Shown: in pieces, positions 1-9,974 of the stretch
Position numbering within the stretch: position 1 is the first letter of the stretch
Layout of the letters: the number at the start of each line of letters is the position of its first letter
NCBI GenBank assembly: GCA_023078685.1
Contig: JALGAS010000005.1
Coordinates: 2,976,001 to 3,040,000, forward strand
DNA from: Neopestalotiopsis rosae
Lineage: Eukaryota > Ascomycota > Sordariomycetes > Amphisphaeriales > Sporocadaceae
Length of the DNA stretch: 64,000 nt
Direction of reading: 5' to 3'
Notes under the pieces: generated by a model
The model's database searches: none
What the model was told of the DNA's origin: nothing
Seen by the model: the letters and a program-made list of their open reading frames with translations, nothing else
Translations under genes and position numbers: made by a program

Positions 1-936
1 CCTCAAGGACAAGGTCATTATTGTGTCCGGTGGTGCCCAAGGTCTTGGGTTGGTTCAGACAGAGGCTTTACTCGAGGCAGGAGCCGCAGGTTGGTTTCGT
101 CGGTCCCAGACCTTTTCGTCATACTAACAAAGGTTGTGTCTAGTACATGTGTTTGATCGCCAACCTCAGCCAGGCGCTGGGAGCAAGTATGAGGCTATTG
201 CTAAGCGTGCTGTTGGCGAGTTGGAGACCACTCTGACATATCACCAAATCGATGTGCGAACAGGTGTGGAGCACATCAATTCAATTACCGAAGCAATTGC
301 GGAGCAGCATGGACATATCGACGGTCTCATTGCTGCGGCTGGTATCCAGCAGGAGACGCCTGCCTTGGAGTATACGGCCGAGGACGCTGACAGGATGCTG
401 GGTGTCAACGTCACGGGCGTTTTGATGACGGCACAAGCAGTAGCCAGACAAATGGTGAAGAGAAAGACAGAGGGAAGCCTGGTCTTGATTGCCAGCATGA
501 GCGGAACGATCGCCAACCGTGGATTGATCTGCCCGTAAGTCCTTGTTTGACTGCTGAACAAAGTCATCGACTAACGCCGAATCCAGGGTCTACAACGCTT
601 CGAAGGCCGGAGTCATCCAACTGGCACGCAATCTGGCTGCCGAGTGGGGTGAGCATGGCATCCGCGTCAACACCATCTCTCCTGGATATAGTAGGTTTCA
701 CTTTCCAATTGTGCGCCCAGATATGCTAACATCTATGTCTAGTCGTCACCGAGATGGTCGAGAAGCTGTTTGTGCAGTTCCCTGAGCGTAAGACGGAGTG
801 GCCAACTCATAACATGCTGAATAAGCTCAGCAAGCCCGAGGACTACCGAGGTGCCGCCGTATTCTTGCTCAGCGACGCCAGCCGATTCATGACTGGTTCA
901 GATCTGCGAATTGATGGTGGCCATGCTGCCTGGTAG
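1..936 (+). CDS. Short-chain dehydrogenase/reductase, polyol/ketose type (5' partial)
   Basis: NAD(P)-dependent oxidoreductase of the classical SDR family. The start lies before the window; the first full codon is at base 2. Exons read as 1-89, 144-534, 587-690 and 743-936, and every junction restores the frame. Visible motifs are the cofactor loop [12 protein letters not shown] in place of the usual NNAG, the catalytic serine in IASMSG, the YNASK active site, and the SPGY and IDGG C-terminal motifs. The run from NVTGV through ASMSG and SPGYI to IDGG resembles fungal NADP-mannitol dehydrogenase, sorbose reductase and D-arabinitol dehydrogenase, so a sugar alcohol or ketose substrate is likely but inferred. 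Only the N-terminal residues before LKDKV are missing. The gene ends convergently with the next one. Family is certain; substrate is not. Confidence 0.9.
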
Positions 937-1203
937 GGTCCTACCAGCGACTTGAGGGGAGATCGAATGTCGAGAGGCATCGATGTAAACGAGTACAGCG
1001 TGGGGTTGGAGGTGTAATGAATTTAACTGCATGAGCATCATTAGTATCTCATGAAATATCGTTTGTATTTTCGCCAAGGCGTACAGAGAGGAGCGACGAA
1101 CCTGGTTCTGATGCCCGAATAACGGGCTAAAATAAACTAAGATTAATACAACAGTTGTCATTATTCATGGATTCACAAAGTACATGTCGTCGTCCATGAG
1201 CAT

Positions 1204-1855
1204 TTAGTTCAGCGGTGAGATGGCGCCTCCTGACTCTATCCTGGCCACAACCCCATTTCTCAAGCGCAATCGCTTCTCAATATCCGTATTTGGCACACCT
1301 AGACCCTTCATAACAAGGGCTTGTCTGAGCGTCCCCACGTCGGCGAAGTTGCGCCCAGCAGCTGGGTTCTCTTGCTGCAGTTCAACTTGTTCTTCGAGAC
1401 GTTGCCGGGCGTGCAAGACGGTAAGGGTCTGGTTCTGGGCGGCTACCGGATAGCTCGGTCCTTGCGCGGAAACACCTTGAGCTGGCGCGGCAGGTGTCGC
1501 AATCGACGAGTTGGAGAGGGTCGGGTTCGGCGTGGCAATACCCATTTGTCGCAATCGCTGCGAAAAGTCTGGGCTCGTCATGTGGTCTGGATCACCGCCA
1601 TCGGTAGTGATTGCTGTTTTTATCCCCGCAATCAGCCAAAAGGATCAGGGGTATACAATTCTCGAACCTCTACGTACCCTCGTCTTTTGTCGTGGAAGCT
1701 TTCGGCACTCTTGCTGAAGTTGTTTGTGTTGGGGGCGGCGCCGGCGCCCTCCTGGGAGCGGCTGGTCTCGCGGACGGGGGAACGGCGGCGCCTGGTGCTC
1801 GAGTCGGGAACTTGCGCGCGGTAGACTGCGCCGTCTTGGAAGCACTGGAACCCAT
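1204..1855 (-). CDS. Small protein of unknown function with N-myristoylation motif
   Basis: Two exons, 1678-1855 and 1204-1613, give a 195-residue protein. The 64-nt intron has donor GTACGT and acceptor AACAG, and the frame continues across the join. The protein starts MGSSASK, which fits the N-myristoylation consensus (Gly2, Ser at position 6, Lys at 7). This suggests membrane association, an inference. Residues about 10-60 are rich in Ala, Pro and Arg. The C-terminal part contains a hydrophilic segment (ARQRLEEQVELQQE) and ends with GVVARIESGGAISPLN. There is no signal peptide, membrane span or catalytic motif. I do not recognise the family; clean splicing and codon structure argue that it is real. 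The upstream ATG-less extension was discarded because MGSS gives the motif. Confidence 0.7.
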
Positions 1856-2330
1856 TTTTATCGATTGCCTACTATTATCGCGACAAGAATGGTTGGATGG
1901 GGTAAAATGTGTGGTTTTGCATGGGAGAAAGAATGGCAATAGTGAATGACGTTCTACTTTTTTTTCCCTTGTTGCTCAATTGCTTTGCGACAAAGGGAGC
2001 TTGGGCCCACTCAGTGCTAATTGTACATATTATAGCTTGCTTCGTAGGTACCTAGGTACTTGCGGAATTGTGCCCGTCAAGAGTGCATACATATGTAAGC
2101 ATTAAAGAAGTTTTGTATAATTGCTGTTTTTTCTTCTTATGTTGCAAGACATGATGTGATTTATCTTAATCATTCTGGATCTTACGATATTTCCTCGCTT
2201 ATTTTAGCGCGTCGTCTCTGTGGGAGGGCAAGAAGATTCAACGAGTGTCATCATATGATACACATGTCGATAATCCAACTTCTTGTGCTTCACTAATTAC
2301 ATACATATCTCTTCGTATATTTCAATCCCA
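1856..2330. other. Intergenic spacer
   Basis: Between the small unknown protein and the 3' end of the aldehyde dehydrogenase, 475 bases. It should hold the promoter of the former and the 3' UTR of the latter. It is AT-rich around 2090-2280. I see no coding signal. Confidence 0.6.
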
Positions 2331-3758
2331 TTAGTTACGCCATGTAATCGTCTTTGTTCGCAGCCATTCCTCCAGGCCTGCAGTGGCATTGAACCTGCCG
2401 TACCCACTCGACTTGCAGCCGCCGTGAGCAAGCGCAGACTCGTCGTGGATAGTCATGTTGTTGATGTGGACAGCACCGGATTCGATACCTCTGGCGAACC
2501 TCAAGCCGGTCCTCAAATCCTCGGTGAAGACGGCCGACGTCAGACCGTACTCGGTGTCGTTTGCAATGCGCAGAGCCTCCTCCTCGGTCTCGATCTCGAT
2601 CAAACTGACCGACGGACCAAATGACTCTGTCTTGTAAATGTCCATCTCCGAGGTGATGCCATCAATGACCAGAGGTCGCAGCCGCGTCTTGGACTTTTCT
2701 TCGGCATTCACGTCTCCGTTGAGCACATTGCCGCCCTTGTCGATGGCGTCCTGCAGGAGCTTCTTCACCTTGTCTGCGCCATTGCTGTTGATGAGAATAG
2801 GAGCATCGCCCGATGACGAGAACATTGCTTCAATCTTTTCCAAGAACTTCTTCTTAAATTCCTGGCTGATCTTCTTGTGAACCAGAATCTTCTCAGTGCT
2901 CATGCAAATCTGTCCAGAAAACATGAATGCGCCTAGCGTGCACTGCTCCGCCGCAATGTCGAGGTTGGCATCCTCCCAGATGATGGCCGGTGCCTTGCCA
3001 CCCAACTCCTGCACTACTGGCTTGAGATACTGGCCGGCAAGTTTTCCAATGATTCTGCCCACGGCGGTAGATCCCGTAAAGTTGACCTTTTTGACTTCGG
3101 GGTGTGCAATCAGCGCCGTCGTGACCTCTGCAGCGTGAGCCGGGTCGGTAGAGATGAAGTTGAGGACGCCGTCGGGAAGACCAGCCTCTCTAAAGACGTC
3201 CGTAATGGCCCAGAACACTCTTGGCGACAGTTCGGAGCCCTTGAACACGACCGTATTGCCAGTGGCGAGGGGGAAGAGCACCGAGCGCGTACCCAGAATG
3301 TATGGCGCATTCCAGGGCGCAATGGCAAGACACACGCCATAGGGCTCCTTGACGACCATGGACGAGACGTTGGGGTCTGCCAGCGTCGGAATGGTTCCGG
3401 TGATGGAGCTGATGCGGCCAGCGACATCCTTGACAATGTCAATGGTGGTGTCGATGTTGAAGGCAGCCCAGCCCGGCGCGGCGGCTACAGCCTCTTGCAT
3501 GTAAGGCTTGAGCTCCTCGCGCCGCTTGTCAAAGATCTCGGCGGCCTTGAGGATGATATCGCGGCGCTGAATGGGCGTGGTGGCCTTCCATTTCGGCAGC
3601 GCCTTGGCAGCTGCTTCCACAGCGTCGCGCACCTCTACCTCGGTGGCTATTCCGCACTGGTGCAGCACCTTGCCCGTGTCGGGTGACACAACGTCAAACG
3701 TCTTTTCGGGGCGGCGCTCCTGGCCGTTGATCACAAACGGAACAGTGTAGGACGACAT
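2331..3758 (-). CDS. NAD(P)-dependent aldehyde dehydrogenase (salicylaldehyde/vanillin DH type)
   Basis: A single-exon 475-residue enzyme of the ALDH superfamily that oxidises aldehydes to carboxylic acids. It starts MSSYTVPFVINGQ at 3758. Visible motifs are APWNAP with the oxyanion-hole Asn, the cofactor segment FTGSTAVG, ELGGKAP with the general-base Glu, and the catalytic Cys at about residue 285 in GQICMS. The C-terminal ESFGPSVS and NNMTIHDE motifs fit the salicylaldehyde dehydrogenase-like branch, which in fungi acts on aromatic aldehydes. That substrate range is inferred. Length is normal and no targeting signal is seen, so a cytosolic location is likely. It lies beside an SDR and an unknown gene, but there is no sign of a dedicated catabolic cluster. 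Confidence 0.93.
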   Translation of the reverse strand: MSSYTVPFVINGQERRPEKTFDVVSPDTGKVLHQCGIATEVEVRDAVEAAAKALPKWKATTPIQRRDIILKAAEIFDKRREELKPYMQEAVAAAPGWAAFNIDTTIDIVKDVAGRISSITGTIPTLADPNVSSMVVKEPYGVCLAIAPWNAPYILGTRSVLFPLATGNTVVFKGSELSPRVFWAITDVFREAGLPDGVLNFISTDPAHAAEVTTALIAHPEVKKVNFTGSTAVGRIIGKLAGQYLKPVVQELGGKAPAIIWEDANLDIAAEQCTLGAFMFSGQICMSTEKILVHKKISQEFKKKFLEKIEAMFSSSGDAPILINSNGADKVKKLLQDAIDKGGNVLNGDVNAEEKSKTRLRPLVIDGITSEMDIYKTESFGPSVSLIEIETEEEALRIANDTEYGLTSAVFTEDLRTGLRFARGIESGAVHINNMTIHDESALAHGGCKSSGYGRFNATAGLEEWLRTKTITWRN

Positions 3759-5599
3759 GCTTGGCGATCAACTACCACAGAACCAGTTTCCAGGTGAAAT
3801 TTTGTGTGTGGAAAAGAAGGAAGATGGGAGATCCTCTGGAAGGGTTTCTTCGTCTCTCAAAGGACTACCTCACTGTGCTAAATTATATATCTCCACTGAA
3901 CACGGATAGCGTACACCAGGATCCGATACCTTGAAGAAGAGGAAAAAGCGATACGTAATATATCCCTACTTTGACAACCCTCGTTTTGCCCCTCTCTTTC
4001 TTGGGTTTGTCCGCCTCCCCTCCCCATCATCCATCATCTGCGATACTCGTCTCCACCGGGAAATAGCTGCCCCGCAAATCCGCGGGGGAGACGAACTCGG
4101 AACCTTGAAACCCTGGAGATGGCTTTAGACTAAGGTTGCACCGGTATGTGGAGGGCCGGCAGTCCAATAAAGTCCTTTTGATCTACCACAGTAGCTCCTA
4201 GGTGTCTTCACCTTGGGTCGGGTCAATGTAGGAACAGAGACAGAGGTCCCGCGGAACTGGACCCGAGTATGAAGGTCTCTTCTTCTCTCTGGCAGTTGGC
4301 TTACTCCCTCCACTCTATTATAAATGCTGACGCACACCACCATTAACTTGCACTGCCGCTTTTCATCAGCGAAATTGTATAAAATCAAAACCCAATACCA
4401 CAGTATGCGTATGTCAGATTATGGCTGGTCAGCGTCTAAATGTTATTACGTTAGTATATGATCCTCTTGACAACAAGGGACCAACAATTGGTTGGGGACC
4501 TGGCCTCTGCCACCATATATCCATATATCCGTCGTGTCTCGAACTATCTCCATATATCCGTCTTGCTTCAACTTCTACTAATCAGCTTCATCGTCGTTGC
4601 TAAGATCGTCCCCAGTGGTGGGGGAGCATGTACATGTAGCCAAGCGACGCATACTTCGTAAGCAGGACTGAAAACGCCACTTTAGGGCTAACATCGTATC
4701 GAAATCAACTAAGCTAGCATTGATCCCGAGATCAAATCCCGTTGCTCGGACCTGCTGAGCAGCGTAAAATGCCTAGGAATCATTAAATGAGCAATGCCAT
4801 GGAAGTCTTTAAATTTGTTAGTACTCTGAGCGCCGAGAAAAAAACCTTTTACCATGTAGTGATCGAACTACTATTGCGTAATCAAATTTGCCGCTGTTGG
4901 GAAAGCAATGTCGTCTAACATCGCATTGTATCATCACCTATCCGTCGCACAACTCTGTGTTACCGGCCGTCGCTGAAATGCATATCGATACCACAATGTG
5001 GCCATTACCTCATTTCTCAGAGCATTTGATATTGACTGAGCGAGCACCACCATCGACTAGGACAATATGAGCGGACAGTATTCGTATCCTTCATATTTAG
5101 CAACTCAGATAATAGCGCGGAGGTGGTACTTGATTATCTACCCGTTGAGAGGATGGATACGGGCTCGATGGAGTTTCAAGGGAAGGCAAATTCGCTGTCA
5201 ACGCAAGACAGTTCGACCAATAATATACTCCACGAAAATATGAACAAGCCTACAATCGAAAAAAAGAACAAGTATCATAAATATTACCGATGAATACTTT
5301 CTAATCGGATATAACCTCACTTGTTTGTCCAAGTCATGTCATGTGTCAGATCAATATGGTTGTCTTGGCTGATTTGATAAGCTTATTTGGTATATATTGT
5401 AAAAAAGTACTATGAAACCTAAGAATTTCTCATGGTATTCTGTGCCTCTCGGGTCTGTCACGGTCTACTATAAAATGCTCACAGCCATCTTTCAATATTT
5501 GCGTCACCAGCGATATTTACCATGACAATCATGGCATGCTAACTTCTTCCTGTCAACCCAACTTCTACTGACCGCCTGATGCCAACGGTGAATTTTGAG
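3759..5599. other. Gene-poor spacer with ALDH promoter
   Basis: The first few hundred bases upstream of 3758 should carry the ALDH promoter; a TATA-like ATTATATAT occurs near 3880. The rest is AT-leaning with only short frames and no recognisable protein. A short duplicated phrase (CATATATCCGTC) occurs near 4520 and 4550. The stretch looks like decayed DNA. Confidence 0.5.
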
Positions 5600-6043
5600 A
5601 TGATAACGGGAGGTCCTGAGAAAACTCGCTCGACCCTGGAACGAAACGAGGGAGTTGATCAGCAGATCTTGGAGCAACTTGATCCTACTACTGAGGACTC
5701 CCTTTCACATTGTTCTTTTCTTCAAATAGTTTCAGCTTGAGGCCAAAGAAATTACTGAACTTGAGGGTCGACTGCAGGAGGCAGAAGCTACCAATCTCAT
5801 GCAAGCCAGTCGGCGCGCATTACCGAGCAAAACTATTTCAAAGAGACGATGGGCGACGTGAATGGCATATTTCGGAAGTCCTCGCCCAAAGATGCCACAG
5901 ACATCAGCAAATGCCAACAAGACATTGGAGCTTATCTCAAAGAATACCAAAGAGAGTGTCCGAGAACCGAGAAGATATTCCTTAGAACGTTCAGATCGAA
6001 TGAATCAACAACGATGGTCATGTACAAGGGAAGACAATTGTAA
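5600..6043 (+). pseudogene. Frameshifted coding remnant (coiled-coil-like)
   Basis: An ATG at 5600 opens a short frame that stops near 5740. In another frame, from about 5733, the sequence reads QLEAKEITELEGRLQEAEA, which is a strong heptad-like coiled coil. Near 5818 that frame breaks, but a shift restores a sensible hydrophilic reading through KETMGDVNGIFRKSS and KCQQDIGAYLKEYQ to a stop at 6043. The mixture of protein-like composition and broken frames suggests a decayed fungal gene. A gene with unrecognised introns is the alternative. No family was recognised and nothing next to it helps. Confidence 0.35.
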
Positions 6044-6647
6044 TCCTAAATCATGACATCCATCGGTGATATAAGCACAAGGGCAAACTGGGACCAGATT
6101 CCCGTGAGTCTGATGGCAACATACTTCCAGATTATATCTGTGGACAGCCGTCGTTTCAGATAGAGAAATTCAGAAAAGAAAGAGGAAAATTGGGGGGTGC
6201 GTGATCGATATAGAATATACTTCGCATGCGGGCGATGAAGTCAACTAATCATACACATGTAAATCACATCGCAAGGAGCAAGCATCAAGAGAATACGGTG
6301 TTTGAGTTTAACAATCGTCACTTTCATTCTTTTCCTAATCTACAATGCGATATGCGCTGAGTAGGATGCGCGAACGAGTCGAGTCCACCAGGACTCTAAA
6401 AAGGAATATATGACGTGCGGAAGGGATGTAAACGCCAGAACCCTGCAAGACTTTTGTGTTCGTTCGTGCTGTCTCGCTCATTACCAGGACGAGAGACAAG
6501 CCGGGAAATCCTTTTTAAACCCCCAGAATGCCATGTCTATCATTCATGAAGATGAGCCTCATATCATGACCGGTATGCAAAGATGCCCAGCCAGGCCCAC
6601 CATGTCTCCCCCAAAGGCCGAAAATCATTAAATTGTCATTGAGCTGC
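6044..6647. other. Intergenic spacer and SSB1 3' region
   Basis: About 600 bases downstream of the SSB1 stop. It contains its 3' UTR and no supported gene. A short frame at 6410-6631 has no coding character. Confidence 0.5.
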
Positions 6648-8764
6648 TTATCGCGTGGACATAGCCTTGGTCACGAGTCTCTTGAGAGCAAGCTCCTTCT
6701 TCTTCAGGTCCTCAGCAGAAGAGTCCTCAATCTCCAGCTGGCCCATGGCCTCGCTGAGGGACTGCTCGATCTTCTCCTTCTGGCCACGCTTGAGCTTGAG
6801 GGACAGAGTCGGGTCGGAGACGATCTCCTCGACACGGCTGATGTAGGACTCAAGCTGCTGCTTGGCCTCGAAGCGCTTGCTGAAAGCGTCGTCGGAGGTC
6901 TTGAACTTCTCGGCGTCGTTGATCATGTTCTCGATCTCAGCAGACGAGAGCTTACCAACAGAGTTGGAGATGGTGATGTTGGCGCTGCGGCCCGAGGTCT
7001 TCTCGGTGGCAGTGACCTTCAGGATACCGTTGACATCGACCTCGAAGACAACCTCAAGGACGGCCTCACCGGCACGCATGGGGGGAATGGGGGCGAGAGT
7101 GAACTCTCCCAGGGAGGTGTTGTCCTCGCAGTTGACACGCTCACCCTGGTAGACGGGGAACTGAACGGTCTGCTGGTTGTCGGCAACAGTGGTGAAGGTA
7201 CGCTTCTTGATGGTGGGGACAGTCTGGCCACGAGTGACGACGGGGGCGAAGATGTTACCCTCCATGGCGACACCGAGAGACAGGGGAACGACATCCAACA
7301 GGAGGAGGTCGGCAGTGTCCTCAGAGGTGGCCTTTCCGGAGAGGATACCGGCCTGGACGGCGGCACCGTAGGCAACAGCCTCATCGGGGTTGATGCTCTT
7401 CTCGAGCTTCTTGCCGTCGAAGAAGTCGCTGAGGAGCTTCTGGACCTTGGGGATACGGGTGGAACCACCAACAAGGACGATCTCGTCAACCTGCTTCTTG
7501 GAAACGTTGGCGTCCTTGAGGACCTGGGCAACAGGCTCCAGGGTGCCCTGGAAAGCCTTGGCGTTCAGCTCCTCGAAACGAGCACGGGTGATCTGGAGGA
7601 ACAGATCGTGACCGTCGAACAGAGAGTCGATCTCAATGGTGGTCTGAGCACCGCTGGACAGAGTACGCTTGGCACGCTCGCAAGCAGTTCTGAGTCTTCG
7701 CAGGGCACGGGGGTCGCCAGAGATGTCGGTCTTGGTCTTGGACTGGAACTGCTTCTTGCAGTGCTCGAGCAGGTTGTTGTCGAAGTCCTGACCACCCAAG
7801 TGAGTGTCACCGGCGGTAGCCTTGACGGTGAAGACACCACCCTGGATGTTGAGGAGGGAGACATCGAAAGTACCACCACCCAGATCGTAGATCAGGACGT
7901 TGCGCTCCTTCTCGGACTTTCCAGCACCGAGACCGTAGGCAATGGCGGCAGCAGTAGGCTCGTTGATGATACGGAGGACGTTGAGGCCAGAAATGGCACC
8001 AGCATCCTTGGTAGCCTGTCTCTGGTTGTCGTTGAAGTAGGCAGGGACAGTGATGACAGCCTTCTCAACCTTCTTACCAAGCTTGACCTCGGCAATCTCC
8101 TTCATCTGTATAGTGGAGCCATGTCAGAATTCGTGCTTTCATGCGGGATTTGTCGTACGAATCATGTGCATACCTTGGTGAGGACCATAGCGGAGATCTC
8201 CTGGGGGGAGAAAGTCTTGGTCTCGCCGAGGTACTCGACCTCAACCATGGGGTTGGTGCCCTGCTCGACGACCTTGAAGGGCCAAGACTCGATATCCTTC
8301 TTGACGATGGGGTCATCGAAGGGACGTCCGATAAGTCGCCTGTTGAGATTGCTATTAGCCAGCTGAAACCATTGCGGTATATGCCTTGGGAGAATGGAGC
8401 TCATTGATGGCTTACTTGACATCGAAGACGGTGTTTCTGGGGTTCATGGCGGCCTGGTTCTTGGCGGCCTCACCGATCAGACGCTCCTTCTCGTTGAAGG
8501 AAACGTAGGAGGGGGTAGTGAAGCTACCCTGCTCGTTGGCAATGATCTCGACATTGTTACCCTCGTAGGTAGCAACGCAAGAGTAGGTAGTACCTATAGG
8601 AATTGGCTGTCAGTGAATGATTTTCTCGATGGTGGCAGATAGACATGAATAGTCGATATGGAGGCCACAGGAAGGTCTGCGCTTTTTCCGTATAAGAGGA
8701 TGAAATAGCAAAAAGACATACCCAAATCAATGCCAATGGCACCGTCGTAAACCTCTTCCGCCAT
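6648..8764 (-). CDS. ssb1: Ribosome-associated Hsp70 chaperone Ssb1
   Basis: Four exons (8722-8764, 8416-8593, 8174-8339, 6648-8105) give 614 residues. It is a cytosolic Hsp70 that binds nascent chains at the ribosome with the RAC complex. The N-terminal ATPase domain carries [12 protein letters not shown] split by intron 1, then [29 protein letters not shown] and [11 protein letters not shown]. The substrate-binding domain follows ([13 protein letters not shown]). The C-terminus ends [12 protein letters not shown], close to the Leu-rich export-type tail of yeast Ssb, and lacks EEVD. That marks the SSB rather than the SSA class. Length matches yeast Ssb1 (613). The first intron falls inside the GTT phosphate-binding loop. 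Codon use is strongly biased, as expected for a highly expressed gene. Confidence 0.97.
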
Positions 8765-9974
8765 TTTGATTGATGTTTTTGGCCTGAGTGATAGATCTCT
8801 GAGGACGTATCGGGAGAGGAAGGAAGGTGAGAAAGATGCTGAGGCTCTGAGGGCGTTTTTAATGGAGGGGGGCAGCCCAATATTTTTGTGCTGGGCTATG
8901 AACTTTTTTTTTTCTGCGAACGAATTTTCGCTGCGGGTGGGGTTGGTGGCAGGGCGGTGTGAGCCACTCAGAAGCGCTGGATTGAGACTAGTGGCCTTGG
9001 GGTTGTCAGGGTCTTTCAGTGTTGCAAATGTCTGGCGAGTCTGGTTCTGCCAAAGTCTCTCTGCCTCTGGCCCTCTGCCCGCTTTGGATGCCCGCTTGGT
9101 TGCGTAGATAATAGGAAGGTACGTGCCCCGATCGCAAAATGCTGTGCGGACCTTTACCAAAGATGGGGCCTGCAAATGGGATTCGCCGCTCAGCCAACCC
9201 GCAATCTCGACCACTTCTAGTTTTTTGTAGACATTTTTTTCTTCTTGCTTGACGACTCGTGGAGGCAAAACCGCCTGACTCTGCCCACTAGTCAATTTCC
9301 ATACTCTTTATTCCTTGTTCTCCGGCATAAGCGCCACGGCAAGCTTCCGATGCCGCATCAACTTAATATGAACCAAGCCGGGTGCTTTGGTTTTCTACTA
9401 CATCGCACTTTTGCTACCAGAGAGAGCTGTGCAGCACGGTGCACCCAATACCTTATCGATAGTACAAAATCTATCCTCGCTTGGCGAATCGAATAGTGAA
9501 CTCCATAAATGTCCGCCGGAACCTCAAGGTGATCAATGCGTGTATCGTCGTTCATTCGTACCGTCTGTGGCTATTTATTGGCCCGTGTTTGCTCAGGTCA
9601 TTGACAATGTTTACTCCCTTACATGGTATCACATGCCTTGCAGCGAATAACTTGAGGAAACGTAACAATTTGCGAATTGCATGAACTTGTTTGTTTGCAG
9701 GAATTAAAGAAGACTGTCTGATACTGGGCTGTGCTTAACTTGGCCAATCAATCATAAAAATACATGATCGTCGGGACCTATGGCCGAGGAGTAACTTTTG
9801 CACCGTACAAGAAAATCACCCAAAATACAGCCATGACCAACGCCTACTACGCTATGAGCAAGCCATAAACTTCTTTCCCGACTCTTCTGTGTCGCGATAT
9901 TCGATCTGAAGCGTCAAATACAAACTGTAGGGCTCAAGTCTCCAAGGAAACCTGGTCTCGTAACAATGGACCCC
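8765..9974. other. SSB1 upstream region and spacer
   Basis: About 1.2 kb between the SSB1 start and the RSC4 stop. The first several hundred bases should contain the SSB1 promoter and leader; a T-rich run lies at 8905-8917. I did not find well-spaced heat-shock elements, which fits a constitutive SSB gene. No further gene is supported. Confidence 0.5.

Noticed and set aside
1..3758. A catabolic gene cluster (SDR plus ALDH)
   Set aside because: Only two oxidoreductases with an unrelated gene between them, no transporter or dedicated regulator, and the left side is outside the window.
6633..8366. 577-codon open frame on the plus strand opposite SSB1
   Set aside because: It is a mirror of the biased codon use of the highly expressed Hsp70 gene. 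Its Leu/Gly/Glu-rich translation has no domain pattern and it spans SSB1 introns.
8880..8960. Possible heat-shock element before SSB1
   Set aside because: TTC and GAA blocks are present but their spacing does not fit alternating nGAAn units.
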